From Paenarthrobacter nitroguajacolicus (GTDB lineage: Bacteria; Actinomycetota; Actinomycetes; Actinomycetales; Micrococcaceae): a DNA stretch of 64,000 nucleotides. Within the stretch, counting starts at the first letter, position 1. Each line of letters begins with the position of its first letter. A program made the translations under genes and the position numbers. The stretch lies in contig NZ_VNFK01000004.1 of NCBI RefSeq assembly GCF_007786235.1, forward strand, positions 62,001-126,000, in the 5' to 3' direction. The notes under the pieces are model-generated. The model did not search any database, was not told where the DNA came from, and saw only the letters and a list, made by a program, of their open reading frames with translations. Shown here piece by piece: positions 15,771-23,307 of the stretch.

Positions 15771-17063
15771 ATGAACCTCGACCGTAGAAGATTGATCCAT
15801 GCCTCGGGGCTGGCCGCAGCGGCCGCCGTCGTGGCACCCTTCACCCCAGCCGCCGTCGCGCAGACGCAGGCCACGCGTCCCGGAAAACCGGGTGTCCCCG
15901 TCAGCGGGGCCGACCTCGCCGCCGCCGATAACTGGAGCATTTTCGCCGGGCGCAAAGTAGGTGTCATCACCAATCCCACCGGCGTCCTGGCCAACTTCCG
16001 CTCCATCGTGGATGACATGGCAGACAAGGGCGTCGACGTCGGAGCAGTCTTCGGGCCCGAGCACGGCTTCCGTGGAACCGCCCAGGACGGCGGCAGCGAA
16101 GGCACCTCGGTGGACCCGCGGACAGGCATCACTGTGTATGACTCCTACGGCGCCGAAGTTGCCGACTACGTGGGCTTTTACGAAGCATCCGGAGTGGACA
16201 CCATCTGCTTCGACATCCAGGACGTCGGGGCAAGGTTCTATACGTACATCTGGACCATGTGGGGCGCCATGCAGGCGGCGTCCCGGACCGGCGCCACGTT
16301 TGTGGTCCTGGACCGCCCCAATCCCATCGGCGGCCAGGCGCGCGGACCGGTCCTCCAACCCGGCTTCGAGTCCGGAGTGGGACGGTTGGGCATAGCCCTG
16401 CAACACGGCATGACCGTGGGCGAGCTCGCCACCTACTTCAACGCCGTCCACCTCCCGGCCGCCGGTCTCACGCCCATCAAGGACCTTCACGTGGTGCAGG
16501 TTCAGGGCTGGCGCCGCGAAATGACCGGACCGGATAACAGGGCAGCCTGGATTCTCCCGAGTCCCAACATGCCCACGCCGGAAACAGCCACCTTGTATCC
16601 CGGTACAGCCTTGTTCGAGGCGACCAACATGTCCGAAGGCCGCGGAACCACCCGGCCTTTCGAAATCATCGGCGCGCCTTATGTGGACTACCGATGGGCC
16701 GAAGCGTTGAACGGCAAGGGTCTCAACGGCGTCACCTTTCGTGAGGCTTACTTCCAGCCCACGCTGTCGAAAAACCAAGGCCTCATCTGTGGGGGCGTGC
16801 AGGTGCACATCACCGATGCCACCCGCGTTGAAGCGCTTGAAGTGGGCACCCACATGCTGGTTGAAGCCAAGCGTCTGTACCCGGGCTTCGACTGGCGCGG
16901 CGACGGTGGCCGCTGGATGGGCCTGCTGAGTGGTTCGGCACGCTTTGCAGAACAGCTCGACGGCGGCGCTGACGCCAGGACGATCCTGGACAGCTGGCGG
17001 CAGGAACTGGGCCAGTTCGTTCGCGATACGCGCCAGTACCTCCTCTACAACGGACCACGCTAA
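15771..17063 (+). CDS. namZ: Exo-beta-N-acetylmuramidase NamZ (DUF1343)
   Basis: A 430-residue DUF1343 protein. It starts with a twin-arginine signal (RRRLIHASGL, then an Ala-rich core to about residue 31), so it is exported folded. The family core includes GVITNPTGV, the FGPEHGFRG segment, CFDIQDVGARFYTYIWTM and NMSEGRGTTRPFE, all strongly conserved in NamZ of Bacillus subtilis. NamZ releases MurNAc from the non-reducing end of peptidoglycan glycan chains. It is followed after 55 bases by the GH3 gene nagZ and faced by a MurR-like regulator, the same gene set as the MurNAc salvage cluster of Bacillus. The ATG start has GAAAGG upstream. The DUF1343 family call is firm, and the enzyme role follows from family knowledge. 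Confidence 0.9.
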   Translation: MNLDRRRLIHASGLAAAAAVVAPFTPAAVAQTQATRPGKPGVPVSGADLAAADNWSIFAGRKVGVITNPTGVLANFRSIVDDMADKGVDVGAVFGPEHGFRGTAQDGGSEGTSVDPRTGITVYDSYGAEVADYVGFYEASGVDTICFDIQDVGARFYTYIWTMWGAMQAASRTGATFVVLDRPNPIGGQARGPVLQPGFESGVGRLGIALQHGMTVGELATYFNAVHLPAAGLTPIKDLHVVQVQGWRREMTGPDNRAAWILPSPNMPTPETATLYPGTALFEATNMSEGRGTTRPFEIIGAPYVDYRWAEALNGKGLNGVTFREAYFQPTLSKNQGLICGGVQVHITDATRVEALEVGTHMLVEAKRLYPGFDWRGDGGRWMGLLSGSARFAEQLDGGADARTILDSWRQELGQFVRDTRQYLLYNGPR

Positions 17064-17118
17064 GCACGCAGAAACACCAGCCTCAACCAACAACCAGGAC
17101 GATGGGATTGGGATCCAC

Positions 17119-19146
17119 ATGCACAGAAAAGGAACTACGCTCATGACGGCGGCCGCCACGGCGCTGCTCATGACCGGCGCGGGCACCGCAGTTGCCGCCG
17201 TGCCCACCAGCACAGTGATGACGACGGCGGTCTCCGCCTCCCCGGATATCGACGCGACGATTGCGGGCATGACGCTGGACGAGAAGATTGGCCAGATGAC
17301 CTGGACCCATGTCTATGGTTCGTCCGCGGATGACACGTCCATGGCGGCAAGCAACCAAGAGCGGTACGGCGTCAATACGCCCGCCGAGGTGGTGGAGAAG
17401 TACAACCTGGGCGGGGTCCTCTACTTCGCGTGGTCCGGCAACACGGCCAACCCCGGGCAGGTTGCGGGCCTTTCCAACGGCTTGCAGCAGGCAGCAGTGG
17501 GAGCAGACGGAAAAGGCATCCCGCTGGCCGTCACCATCGACCAGGAAGGTGGGCTGGTTGCCCGCATCGGCCCTCCCGCCACTGTACTCCCGGGCAACAT
17601 GGCGCTGGGTGCCACCGGAGATGAGGACCTTGCCCGGGAACAGGGCGAAATCCTGGGTTCGGAGATGCGCGCCATGGGCATCAACGTGGACTTCGCCCCG
17701 GTGCTGGACCTCAACTCCAATCCGGACAACCCGGTCATCGGAATCCGGTCCATGGGTGAAGACCCCGCACTGGTCAGCAAACTTGGCGTCGCCCAGATCA
17801 ACGGCATGCAGGCACACAACGTAGGGGCCGCGGCCAAGCACTTCCCCGGCCACGGCGACACCTCGGTGGACTCCCATTACGGACTGCCCACAGTTACCTA
17901 CGACCGCGAAACCCTGAACAAGCACCTCCAGCCGTTCAAGGCTGCGATCGATGCCGGCGTGGACATGGTCATGACAGCCCACATCATCGTCGAGGCCATC
18001 GATCCGGACATGCCGGGCACCCTGTCCCACAAGGTCCTCACCGGGCTGCTCCGCGATGAGCTCGGCTTCAAGGGACTCGTCACCACGGACGCATTGGACA
18101 TGGCCGCGATGGCCGCCGAATGGCCCCAGGAAGAAATCGCGGTCAAGGCCATTCAGGCCGGATCCGACATCCTCCTCAACTCCCCCGATGTGGATGCGTC
18201 GTTCGCTGGGGTGCGTGCCGCCGTCGAGTCCGGTGAGATCACCGAGGCCCGCCTCGACGAGTCCGTTCGACGGATCCTTGAATGGAAGGTCAAACGCGGA
18301 GTCTTCGCGCAGCCCATGGCCGACCCCGGCACCGTGGACACGCTTGTTGGCACTGCGGAAAACCTTGCCACCGCCAACCTGATCTCTGACCGCGCCGTCA
18401 CGTTGATCCGCAATGAGAACCGGGTCCTGCCGCTCAAGTCCGGCAGCTCGGTGCTCATGGTTGGTTCAGGTTCAGCGTGGCCGGAACTCGCGGGTCCAAT
18501 GCTCAAAAAGCAAGGATTCACGGTCACTGAGGACTACGAGAATGGCGCTTCGCCGTCCGCAGCTTACCGCGCACGTGCGGTGGCCGCTGCCGGCGGCGTG
18601 GATGCCGTGGTCTTCGCTTCGTACAACGCCACCAGCAACGCTGCGCAACAGCAGATGGTGGTTGAGCTTGCTGCGACCGGGACGCCGGTGATTGTCCTTG
18701 CAACCCGCAATCCCTACGACATCAACGTCTTCCCCGGTGCCGATGCCGTGCTGAACAGTTATGGGGTCAAGGAAGTCAACTTCCATGGCGCCGTCCGCGC
18801 CATTTCCGGTGCGGTTAACCCCGGCGGCAAACTGCCGGTGAACGTCCCGGAGGCCGACGGCGACGGGGTCCTCCTGCCGCTCGGCTTCGGCCTCAGCTAT
18901 GACACCGCGACGCCGGCAGCTGTCACCTTTACGGACCGGCCGGGCAAGGGCCAGGACGCGTACACCATCCCCGCAGTTCCGGGCGTGGCCTACTTTGTTG
19001 ACGGCAAGGAGGTTGCAGCAGGGTCCTACAGGAAGCCTGCCGGTACTGTGACGGTCACGGCTGCACCTGCCAAGGGGTACGTCTTCACGAATGGCGCAGT
19101 CACCGAGTGGAGCCACACCTTCACCACGGGGCTCCCCAACCCTTAG
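17119..19146 (+). CDS. nagZ: Secreted GH3 beta-N-acetylglucosaminidase (NagZ-like)
   Basis: A 675-residue GH3 enzyme with a Sec signal peptide (residues 1 to about 28). The N-terminal barrel carries KHFPGHGDTSVDSHYGLP (about 239-256), the Asp-His dyad loop that marks NagZ, and the nucleophile Asp in VTTDALDMAAM (about 323). A second alpha/beta domain (about 410-580) and an extra C-terminal beta region follow, as in the two-domain NagZ of Bacillus. It removes GlcNAc from the non-reducing end of glycan fragments and thus alternates with NamZ. It is the second gene of the namZ operon. No murQ, murP or amiE is present in the window, so later steps must be encoded elsewhere. Confidence 0.88.
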   Translation: MHRKGTTLMTAAATALLMTGAGTAVAAVPTSTVMTTAVSASPDIDATIAGMTLDEKIGQMTWTHVYGSSADDTSMAASNQERYGVNTPAEVVEKYNLGGVLYFAWSGNTANPGQVAGLSNGLQQAAVGADGKGIPLAVTIDQEGGLVARIGPPATVLPGNMALGATGDEDLAREQGEILGSEMRAMGINVDFAPVLDLNSNPDNPVIGIRSMGEDPALVSKLGVAQINGMQAHNVGAAAKHFPGHGDTSVDSHYGLPTVTYDRETLNKHLQPFKAAIDAGVDMVMTAHIIVEAIDPDMPGTLSHKVLTGLLRDELGFKGLVTTDALDMAAMAAEWPQEEIAVKAIQAGSDILLNSPDVDASFAGVRAAVESGEITEARLDESVRRILEWKVKRGVFAQPMADPGTVDTLVGTAENLATANLISDRAVTLIRNENRVLPLKSGSSVLMVGSGSAWPELAGPMLKKQGFTVTEDYENGASPSAAYRARAVAAAGGVDAVVFASYNATSNAAQQQMVVELAATGTPVIVLATRNPYDINVFPGADAVLNSYGVKEVNFHGAVRAISGAVNPGGKLPVNVPEADGDGVLLPLGFGLSYDTATPAAVTFTDRPGKGQDAYTIPAVPGVAYFVDGKEVAAGSYRKPAGTVTVTAAPAKGYVFTNGAVTEWSHTFTTGLPNP

Positions 19147-19152
19147 GAAGAG

Positions 19153-20163
19153 CTACACCACCGGCGAGTTCATCAGTGCGACCGTGATGAGCAGGGCAAT
19201 CCCGAACATCGGCAGGCAAAGAACTGCGTTGGTCAGGCGGTTGTCCCTCATCACGGCCACGAACTCACGAAGGAACGCGCTGGGCACAAAGTACCTGGCG
19301 GTCGGAGCACCCACCACCTCCGCGTTGATCTTCTGCCGACGGGACAGAAGGGCGGCGCGGAGTACGTGGTAGTTGTTGGTGCACACCAGCAGCGGCCCCT
19401 GAATGCCTCTGTCGGCCAGCAACGCCACGGAGTACGCCAAGTTCTCACGCGTGGTGGTGGCTTTGTCCTCTTCCACCACGTCGCCCGGAGTGGCGCCCTT
19501 GGCCACCAGGTACTCCTTCATGGCCGAGGACTCGGGCCGTGGTTCATCCGGGCCTTGGCCCCCGGAAGGTACCAGAATGGGCCTGACAGATGTGACGCCG
19601 TCGTAAATTTCCAAAGCCTTGTTCAAGCGTGCGGCGAGCAGCGGCGGGACCTTGCCGTCAATCAAGCCGGATCCCAGGACGATCACTGCTGCGGGATTCG
19701 GGCTGAAGCGCATCTTGGAATACACCACCGCGTACCCCAGGAACACCACGAACGCGCAGCCGAGGTAGGCACAGAGGAAGAACGCGAGGGCTGCGATGCC
19801 GGCCAGTACGGGCTGCCCGCTCAGCACAAAAAGGAACGCGACCACCGGTGCGAGGAAGACCGCCATCCCCACTGCCAGCGGCAGAAAGCTGGTGATGCTC
19901 GTCCCTTCCCGGCGGACCATGGTGACGCCGTTCGCGATCAGGAAGCCGGCGAACACGAAAATGCTCACCACCGGCACCACCAACACCACAAGGTTCAGCC
20001 ACTCGAACCACGGATTCAGGTCGATCAGGAAGTCCAGGAGGGCCTGCAGCAGGAACCACGCGGCTACCAGCAGGAGCACGCCGTTCCGGAGCCGGCGACG
20101 GTCCGATTGAAATGAGGCAAGGAAGAGGCCCGCGAAGAGAAGTCCTAGGACCAGGGTCAGCAT
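19153..20163 (-). CDS. YdcF/ElyC/SanA-family membrane protein (DUF218)
   Basis: A 336-residue protein with five or six membrane segments in the first 150 residues and a DUF218 domain from about 165 to 310. The family pattern is clear: AAVIVLGSGLIDGKVPPLLA, VPSGGQGPDEPRPES and NNYHVLRAALL. Proteins with this domain (SanA, ElyC) affect envelope integrity and lipid-carrier metabolism; their reaction is not settled. The extended N-terminal membrane region is common in actinobacterial members. It converges with nagZ, the stops being six bases apart. No partner gene is evident. Confidence 0.85.
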   Translation of the reverse strand: MLTLVLGLLFAGLFLASFQSDRRRLRNGVLLLVAAWFLLQALLDFLIDLNPWFEWLNLVVLVVPVVSIFVFAGFLIANGVTMVRREGTSITSFLPLAVGMAVFLAPVVAFLFVLSGQPVLAGIAALAFFLCAYLGCAFVVFLGYAVVYSKMRFSPNPAAVIVLGSGLIDGKVPPLLAARLNKALEIYDGVTSVRPILVPSGGQGPDEPRPESSAMKEYLVAKGATPGDVVEEDKATTTRENLAYSVALLADRGIQGPLLVCTNNYHVLRAALLSRRQKINAEVVGAPTARYFVPSAFLREFVAVMRDNRLTNAVLCLPMFGIALLITVALMNSPVV

Positions 20164-20185
20164 GATCCAAGCCTATGCGGTGGCG

Positions 20186-20463
20186 CTACCGCTCACGGGG
20201 TGCCTCGTACGATTCGGGCATGAGGCCTTGGTCAGTGACCACGTGGGTCTGCATACCGGGGACGATGTCCGTATTCTGTGCGCTGACTGCCAGCCATCGT
20301 CCGTCACTCTGGCGCACAGCCGTGAAGCTGATGACTCCGCTCCGCGGCCCGGACCTTTCGCCGGTGGGCGTGATCTGGCCGGAAACATGTGCCGGAATCC
20401 GTAGTCGTGGTTGAACTGGATCTGCCGCCGGTTGTTCCACCACATGCCCACGTTCGACGGCGG
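20186..20463 (-). pseudogene. DUF4440/SgcJ-EcaC (SnoaL-like) gene remnant
   Basis: Two short stretches of a nuclear-transport-factor-2-fold protein lie in different frames. The first reads NVGMWWNNRRQIQFNHDYGF (about 20455-20390). The second reads SGVISFTAVRQSDGRWLAVS and continues to the stop at 20186 (from about 20370). Intact relatives have about 130-150 residues. Here the first 40-50 residues are missing, about 20 residues between the two stretches appear deleted, and the frame changes near 20375. The gene is dead, but its remnant is well preserved, which suggests recent loss. Confidence 0.6.
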
Positions 20464-20490
20464 CACTCAGGTGAGCGTCGCCGTCGAGCC

Positions 20491-20844
20491 TTACGTTGAA
20501 GGCAGCTGTTGCAGCCGCCACGCGATGATTTCGCGGATGAGCTCGGTGGGGAGTGGCGTTTTATGGGGCAGCTTGATGGCGTGCTCGGTGGTTCCGTAAT
20601 CTGCCAGTTCCGCCGAGAAGTGCGTGATCGCATCCGGCGTCGGATAGAACCCGACGTGTTGCTTTGTTCCGGTGAAGAAGAACAGCGGCTCTGTGCCGAG
20701 CTTGAAGGTGGGCATCCTCCAGCTGATCGATTCCACTGCATCATCCGGTACGGCCGTCCGGATCATTTCGTACACGGTCAGCAGCCGTTGCCGCACTTCG
20801 CCGTCGTACTGGTCGATGTACTCGCTGATCGAACCCGGTGTCAT
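20491..20844 (-). CDS. DUF1801 (YdhG-like) protein
   Basis: A 117-residue DUF1801 protein. The pattern ISEYIDQYDGEVRQRLLTVY, then AVESISWRMPTFKL and HVGFYPTPDAITHF, is characteristic. Family members include the Bacillus frataxin-like protein YdhG/Fra, but most have no proven role. The ATG at 20844 has GGGAGG six bases before it, and an upstream in-frame start (20874) lacks one. The gene is divergent from the VOC gene, and an imperfect palindrome (20883-20901) lies between them. Confidence 0.8.
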   Translation of the reverse strand: MTPGSISEYIDQYDGEVRQRLLTVYEMIRTAVPDDAVESISWRMPTFKLGTEPLFFFTGTKQHVGFYPTPDAITHFSAELADYGTTEHAIKLPHKTPLPTELIREIIAWRLQQLPST

Positions 20845-20882
20845 GGTGGCCTCCCGTTGAGCGATGGTGCACACCCGATCCT

Positions 20883-20901
20883 ATTCCGCCTAGGGTGGAA
20901 T
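20883..20901. promoter_or_regulatory. Imperfect 19-bp palindrome in divergent promoter region
   Basis: ATTCCGCCTAGGGTGGAAT has 5-bp outer arms and a CCTAGG centre with two mismatched pairs. It lies 39 bases upstream of the DUF1801 gene and 75 bases upstream of the VOC gene. No regulator gene is adjacent, so this is only a candidate operator. Confidence 0.35.
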
Positions 20902-20975
20902 GCTCGGCCTCATGGAAGCCTCGGGCTACAGAACCACACTGGAGCAATTCCCTACGCCTTGATAGCTTCAAGCCC

Positions 20976-21413
20976 ATGGCCATCAAACTTGAGAACGTCG
21001 GTATTGCCGTACGGGACATCGAAGAGACCATCGCGTTCTTCACCGACCTGGGTCTGACCGTGATGGGCCGAGACACCGTCAGCGGCGAGTGGGCCGATAC
21101 CGCCGTCGGGCTTGATGGCAACCACGCGAAAATCGCGGTGCTCCAAACCCCGGATGGTCAGGGTCAACTTGAACTCTTCGAATACATCCACCCGGATGCG
21201 ATCGAGACGCACCCCACCCGTCCGAACGACATCGGAATGCATCGCGTGGCCTTCTCAGTTGACGACATCGACGAGGCCCTTGCGATTGCTGCGAAGCACG
21301 GATGCACCCCCTTGCGCGGCGTGGCCACCTACGGTGACGTCTACAAGCTCACGTATCTCCGCGGGCCCAGCGGGATCCTGGTGATGCTCGCGCAGGAACT
21401 GAAGAAAGCCTGA
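20976..21413 (+). CDS. VOC-superfamily (glyoxalase-like) protein
   Basis: A 145-residue vicinal-oxygen-chelate protein with two beta-alpha-beta-beta-beta units (KLENVGIAVRDIEETIAFFT and IGMHRVAFSVDDIDEALAIA). A full metal site in methylmalonyl-CoA epimerase or glyoxalase I needs two His and two Glu. Here H (in GMHRVAF) and E (in LELFEY) are present, but the first-strand His is replaced by Asn (LENVG), so metal binding may be altered. No clear ribosome site precedes the ATG. It could be a lyase, dioxygenase or resistance-type binding protein; the substrate cannot be told. Confidence 0.75.
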   Translation: MAIKLENVGIAVRDIEETIAFFTDLGLTVMGRDTVSGEWADTAVGLDGNHAKIAVLQTPDGQGQLELFEYIHPDAIETHPTRPNDIGMHRVAFSVDDIDEALAIAAKHGCTPLRGVATYGDVYKLTYLRGPSGILVMLAQELKKA

Positions 21414-21425
21414 CCCCGCGGCTAT

Positions 21426-22076
21426 CTAGCTTCCAACAATCCGCTGGGCGAAATGATCGAGAGCGGCTGCTACAGCGCCTGGATTGCTCAACGTGGCGTA
21501 GTGACCGCCAGGGATCTCTACCGGTTCGATTCCCAGCCGGTCGCGTATTTGGCGCCTCATGAACGACGGTGGAAAGAACAGATCGTCACGGCACAGAATC
21601 CCCAAGGTTGGCACGTCCGGATGCTTGCCGGGCCAAGGTCCTGACATCCAGGCGCCTTGCTGGTCGCGCTCCCGGTCGGTGGCTTGCCTCGCCAAATCTT
21701 CAGGGACGAGATTGAAGTATGGCTCTTCGGGAATGGCCTCGCGGTCATGACCGGTGTTGGTCCACCAGTCGCCGAAGGTCTCGCCCGGCATCGGAATCAT
21801 TGCCGAGAGGTACACCAAACCGTCGGAGCGGAGCTCTTCGCAGACCAATGGTGCCGTGAAGCCGCCCAGCGAGTGCCCCACCACGATGGTGTGCTGAGCA
21901 TCGCCAACTGCTTCCGTTACGGCACGGGTGTAGTCCTCCAGCCGCGCATCAACATCTTCGATGGGCAAGTCGACTGCCACCACACCATGCCCGGATGCTT
22001 CAAGCAGTGGGCTGACCAGATGCCAGTCCCACGCGGTGGAGCCACCACCGTGAATCAGTACGAAAACCGCCATCAT
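21426..22076 (-). CDS. Alpha/beta-hydrolase (esterase EstC-like)
   Basis: A 216-residue alpha/beta hydrolase of the compact plant-esterase (SABP2/EstC) type. The oxyanion segment is VLIHGGGSTAWDWH (residues 6-19), the nucleophile is S69 in VVGHSLGGFT, and the catalytic His is in EIPGGHYATLS (about 195). It hydrolyses a small ester or related substrate in the cytoplasm. It is the last of a likely seven-gene unit (solute-binding protein, two permeases, GH20, IclR, rhodanese, hydrolase), 14 bases after the rhodanese stop. Its role in amino-sugar use is unclear and it may be a passenger. Confidence 0.8.
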   Translation of the reverse strand: MMAVFVLIHGGGSTAWDWHLVSPLLEASGHGVVAVDLPIEDVDARLEDYTRAVTEAVGDAQHTIVVGHSLGGFTAPLVCEELRSDGLVYLSAMIPMPGETFGDWWTNTGHDREAIPEEPYFNLVPEDLARQATDRERDQQGAWMSGPWPGKHPDVPTLGILCRDDLFFPPSFMRRQIRDRLGIEPVEIPGGHYATLSNPGAVAAALDHFAQRIVGS

Positions 22077-22090
22077 GCCCCCGCTTTATC

Positions 22091-22495
22091 TCAGGCCGTG
22101 TGTGCTGTCACCAGCGCATCCGGCTTATTCTGAACGGCACCCGCCGCTGTTTCCACGGGTAGCCCGTTCCGAATCCAATATTCGATACCGCCGATCATTT
22201 CCTTCACGGAGTAGCCGAGTTCCGCGAAGGCAAGCGCAGCGAACGTACTGCCATTGCACCCTGGACCCCAGGAGTACACCACTATCTGCGATTCAGCCGG
22301 GATGAGGTCTGGAGCCCGCGCCGGAATCTGTGCAGTCGGCATATGTACGGCGCCGGGAATATGTCCATGGTCCCACGACGATTGCCGGCGTGTGTCAACC
22401 ACCACCAACGAGCCCGGCTCGGACTCTGCTACTTCCATGACGTCGATCTCGCACTGAAGCTTGGCGCGGAAGTATTCAGATGCAGTAATACTCAT
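22091..22495 (-). CDS. Single-domain rhodanese-like protein
   Basis: A 134-residue rhodanese fold with VVVDTRRQSSWDHGHIPGAV (about 31-50), a standard entry to the domain. The active-site Cys is C80 in SWGPGCNGSTFAALAF. The loop CNGST differs from thiosulfate sulfurtransferase (CRKGVT) and resembles small regulatory or persulfide-carrying members. Its start overlaps the IclR stop (ATGA). Pairs of IclR and rhodanese genes are common in actinobacteria, but the link is not explained. Sulfur-transfer activity is inferred from the intact Cys. Confidence 0.8.
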   Translation of the reverse strand: MSITASEYFRAKLQCEIDVMEVAESEPGSLVVVDTRRQSSWDHGHIPGAVHMPTAQIPARAPDLIPAESQIVVYSWGPGCNGSTFAALAFAELGYSVKEMIGGIEYWIRNGLPVETAAGAVQNKPDALVTAHTA

Positions 22496-23307
22496 GCGAG
22501 TTTCGCCAGCTTCGCAGACGCCCGGCGGGAACCGAGCTTGGCGGAAATCCGGAGGCTCGTCTCCGCCGCCATCGGTCCGACTTCCCGGACGCGCTTGGCA
22601 GTCATACGCGACGACAAAGAAGACACGGACAATGCCGCCACCACGTGATCGTCATGACCAAAGATCGGGGCGGCTACGCAGCGAACCTCCGGCTCATTCT
22701 CACGATCGTCAATGGAGTAGCCGCGCCGCCGAATGGCTTCGAAATCAGCCCGGAGCAAGGCGGGATCCGTGATGGTCTTGTCAGTGAGCGGATGAAGCTC
22801 GGCGGCAAGGATCGGCCCCACCACTTCCTCAGGACTGAACGCGAGCATGGCCTTGCCGACGGCGGTGCAATAGGCGGGCATGGTGGCACCCACCCGCGAC
22901 GCCATGCGCACCGTGGCCTCGTCCTCCACCTTGTCCAGGTAGACCACGTCGTGCCCGGAAAGCACCACCAAGTGGCACGTGCTTTCCGTGGCACGCATGA
23001 GGCTCCGGAGCTCAGCGTTGGCAACGCTGCGCAGGTCCACACGGTCAAGGTACGACTGCCCCAGCCGTAAACAGCCGTGGCCCAGACGGAACTTGCCGGT
23101 CTCGTGGTCACGCTCCAGCAGGTTCTCTTCCAGCAACGGTGCGGCCAGACGCAACAACGTGCTCTTGTTCAACCCGGAGAGCCGGGTGAGCTCCACGAGC
23201 GCAAGCCCATCACCGTTGCCCGGCTCCTCGGCCACCACAGTCAACAAAGCCAGCGCTTTGCGGAGTGATGCCGAGGAATTACGGGCATCCTTGCCTTCAG
23301 TAGTCAC
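22492..23307 (-). CDS. IclR-family regulator of the amino-sugar operon
   Basis: A 271-residue IclR protein with an N-terminal winged HTH (about residues 12-75, LALVELTRLSGLNKSTLLRL) and a C-terminal effector domain containing CHLVVLSGHDVVYLDKVE and RCVAAPIFGHDDHVVAALSV. It lies directly downstream of the GH20 gene (stop and start adjacent) and is coupled to the rhodanese gene, so it is made with the transporter and probably controls it. The palindrome TTTGCAATGCAAA at 28281-28293 upstream of the operon is a plausible target, but that is inference. Confidence 0.85.
   Translation of the reverse strand: MTTEGKDARNSSASLRKALALLTVVAEEPGNGDGLALVELTRLSGLNKSTLLRLAAPLLEENLLERDHETGKFRLGHGCLRLGQSYLDRVDLRSVANAELRSLMRATESTCHLVVLSGHDVVYLDKVEDEATVRMASRVGATMPAYCTAVGKAMLAFSPEEVVGPILAAELHPLTDKTITDPALLRADFEAIRRRGYSIDDRENEPEVRCVAAPIFGHDDHVVAALSVSSLSSRMTAKRVREVGPMAAETSLRISAKLGSRRASAKLAKLA

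Noticed and set aside
15720..17270. A 516-codon minus-strand frame over namZ
   Set aside because: It lies opposite a firmly identified gene with a Tat signal; no domain is seen in the antisense reading.
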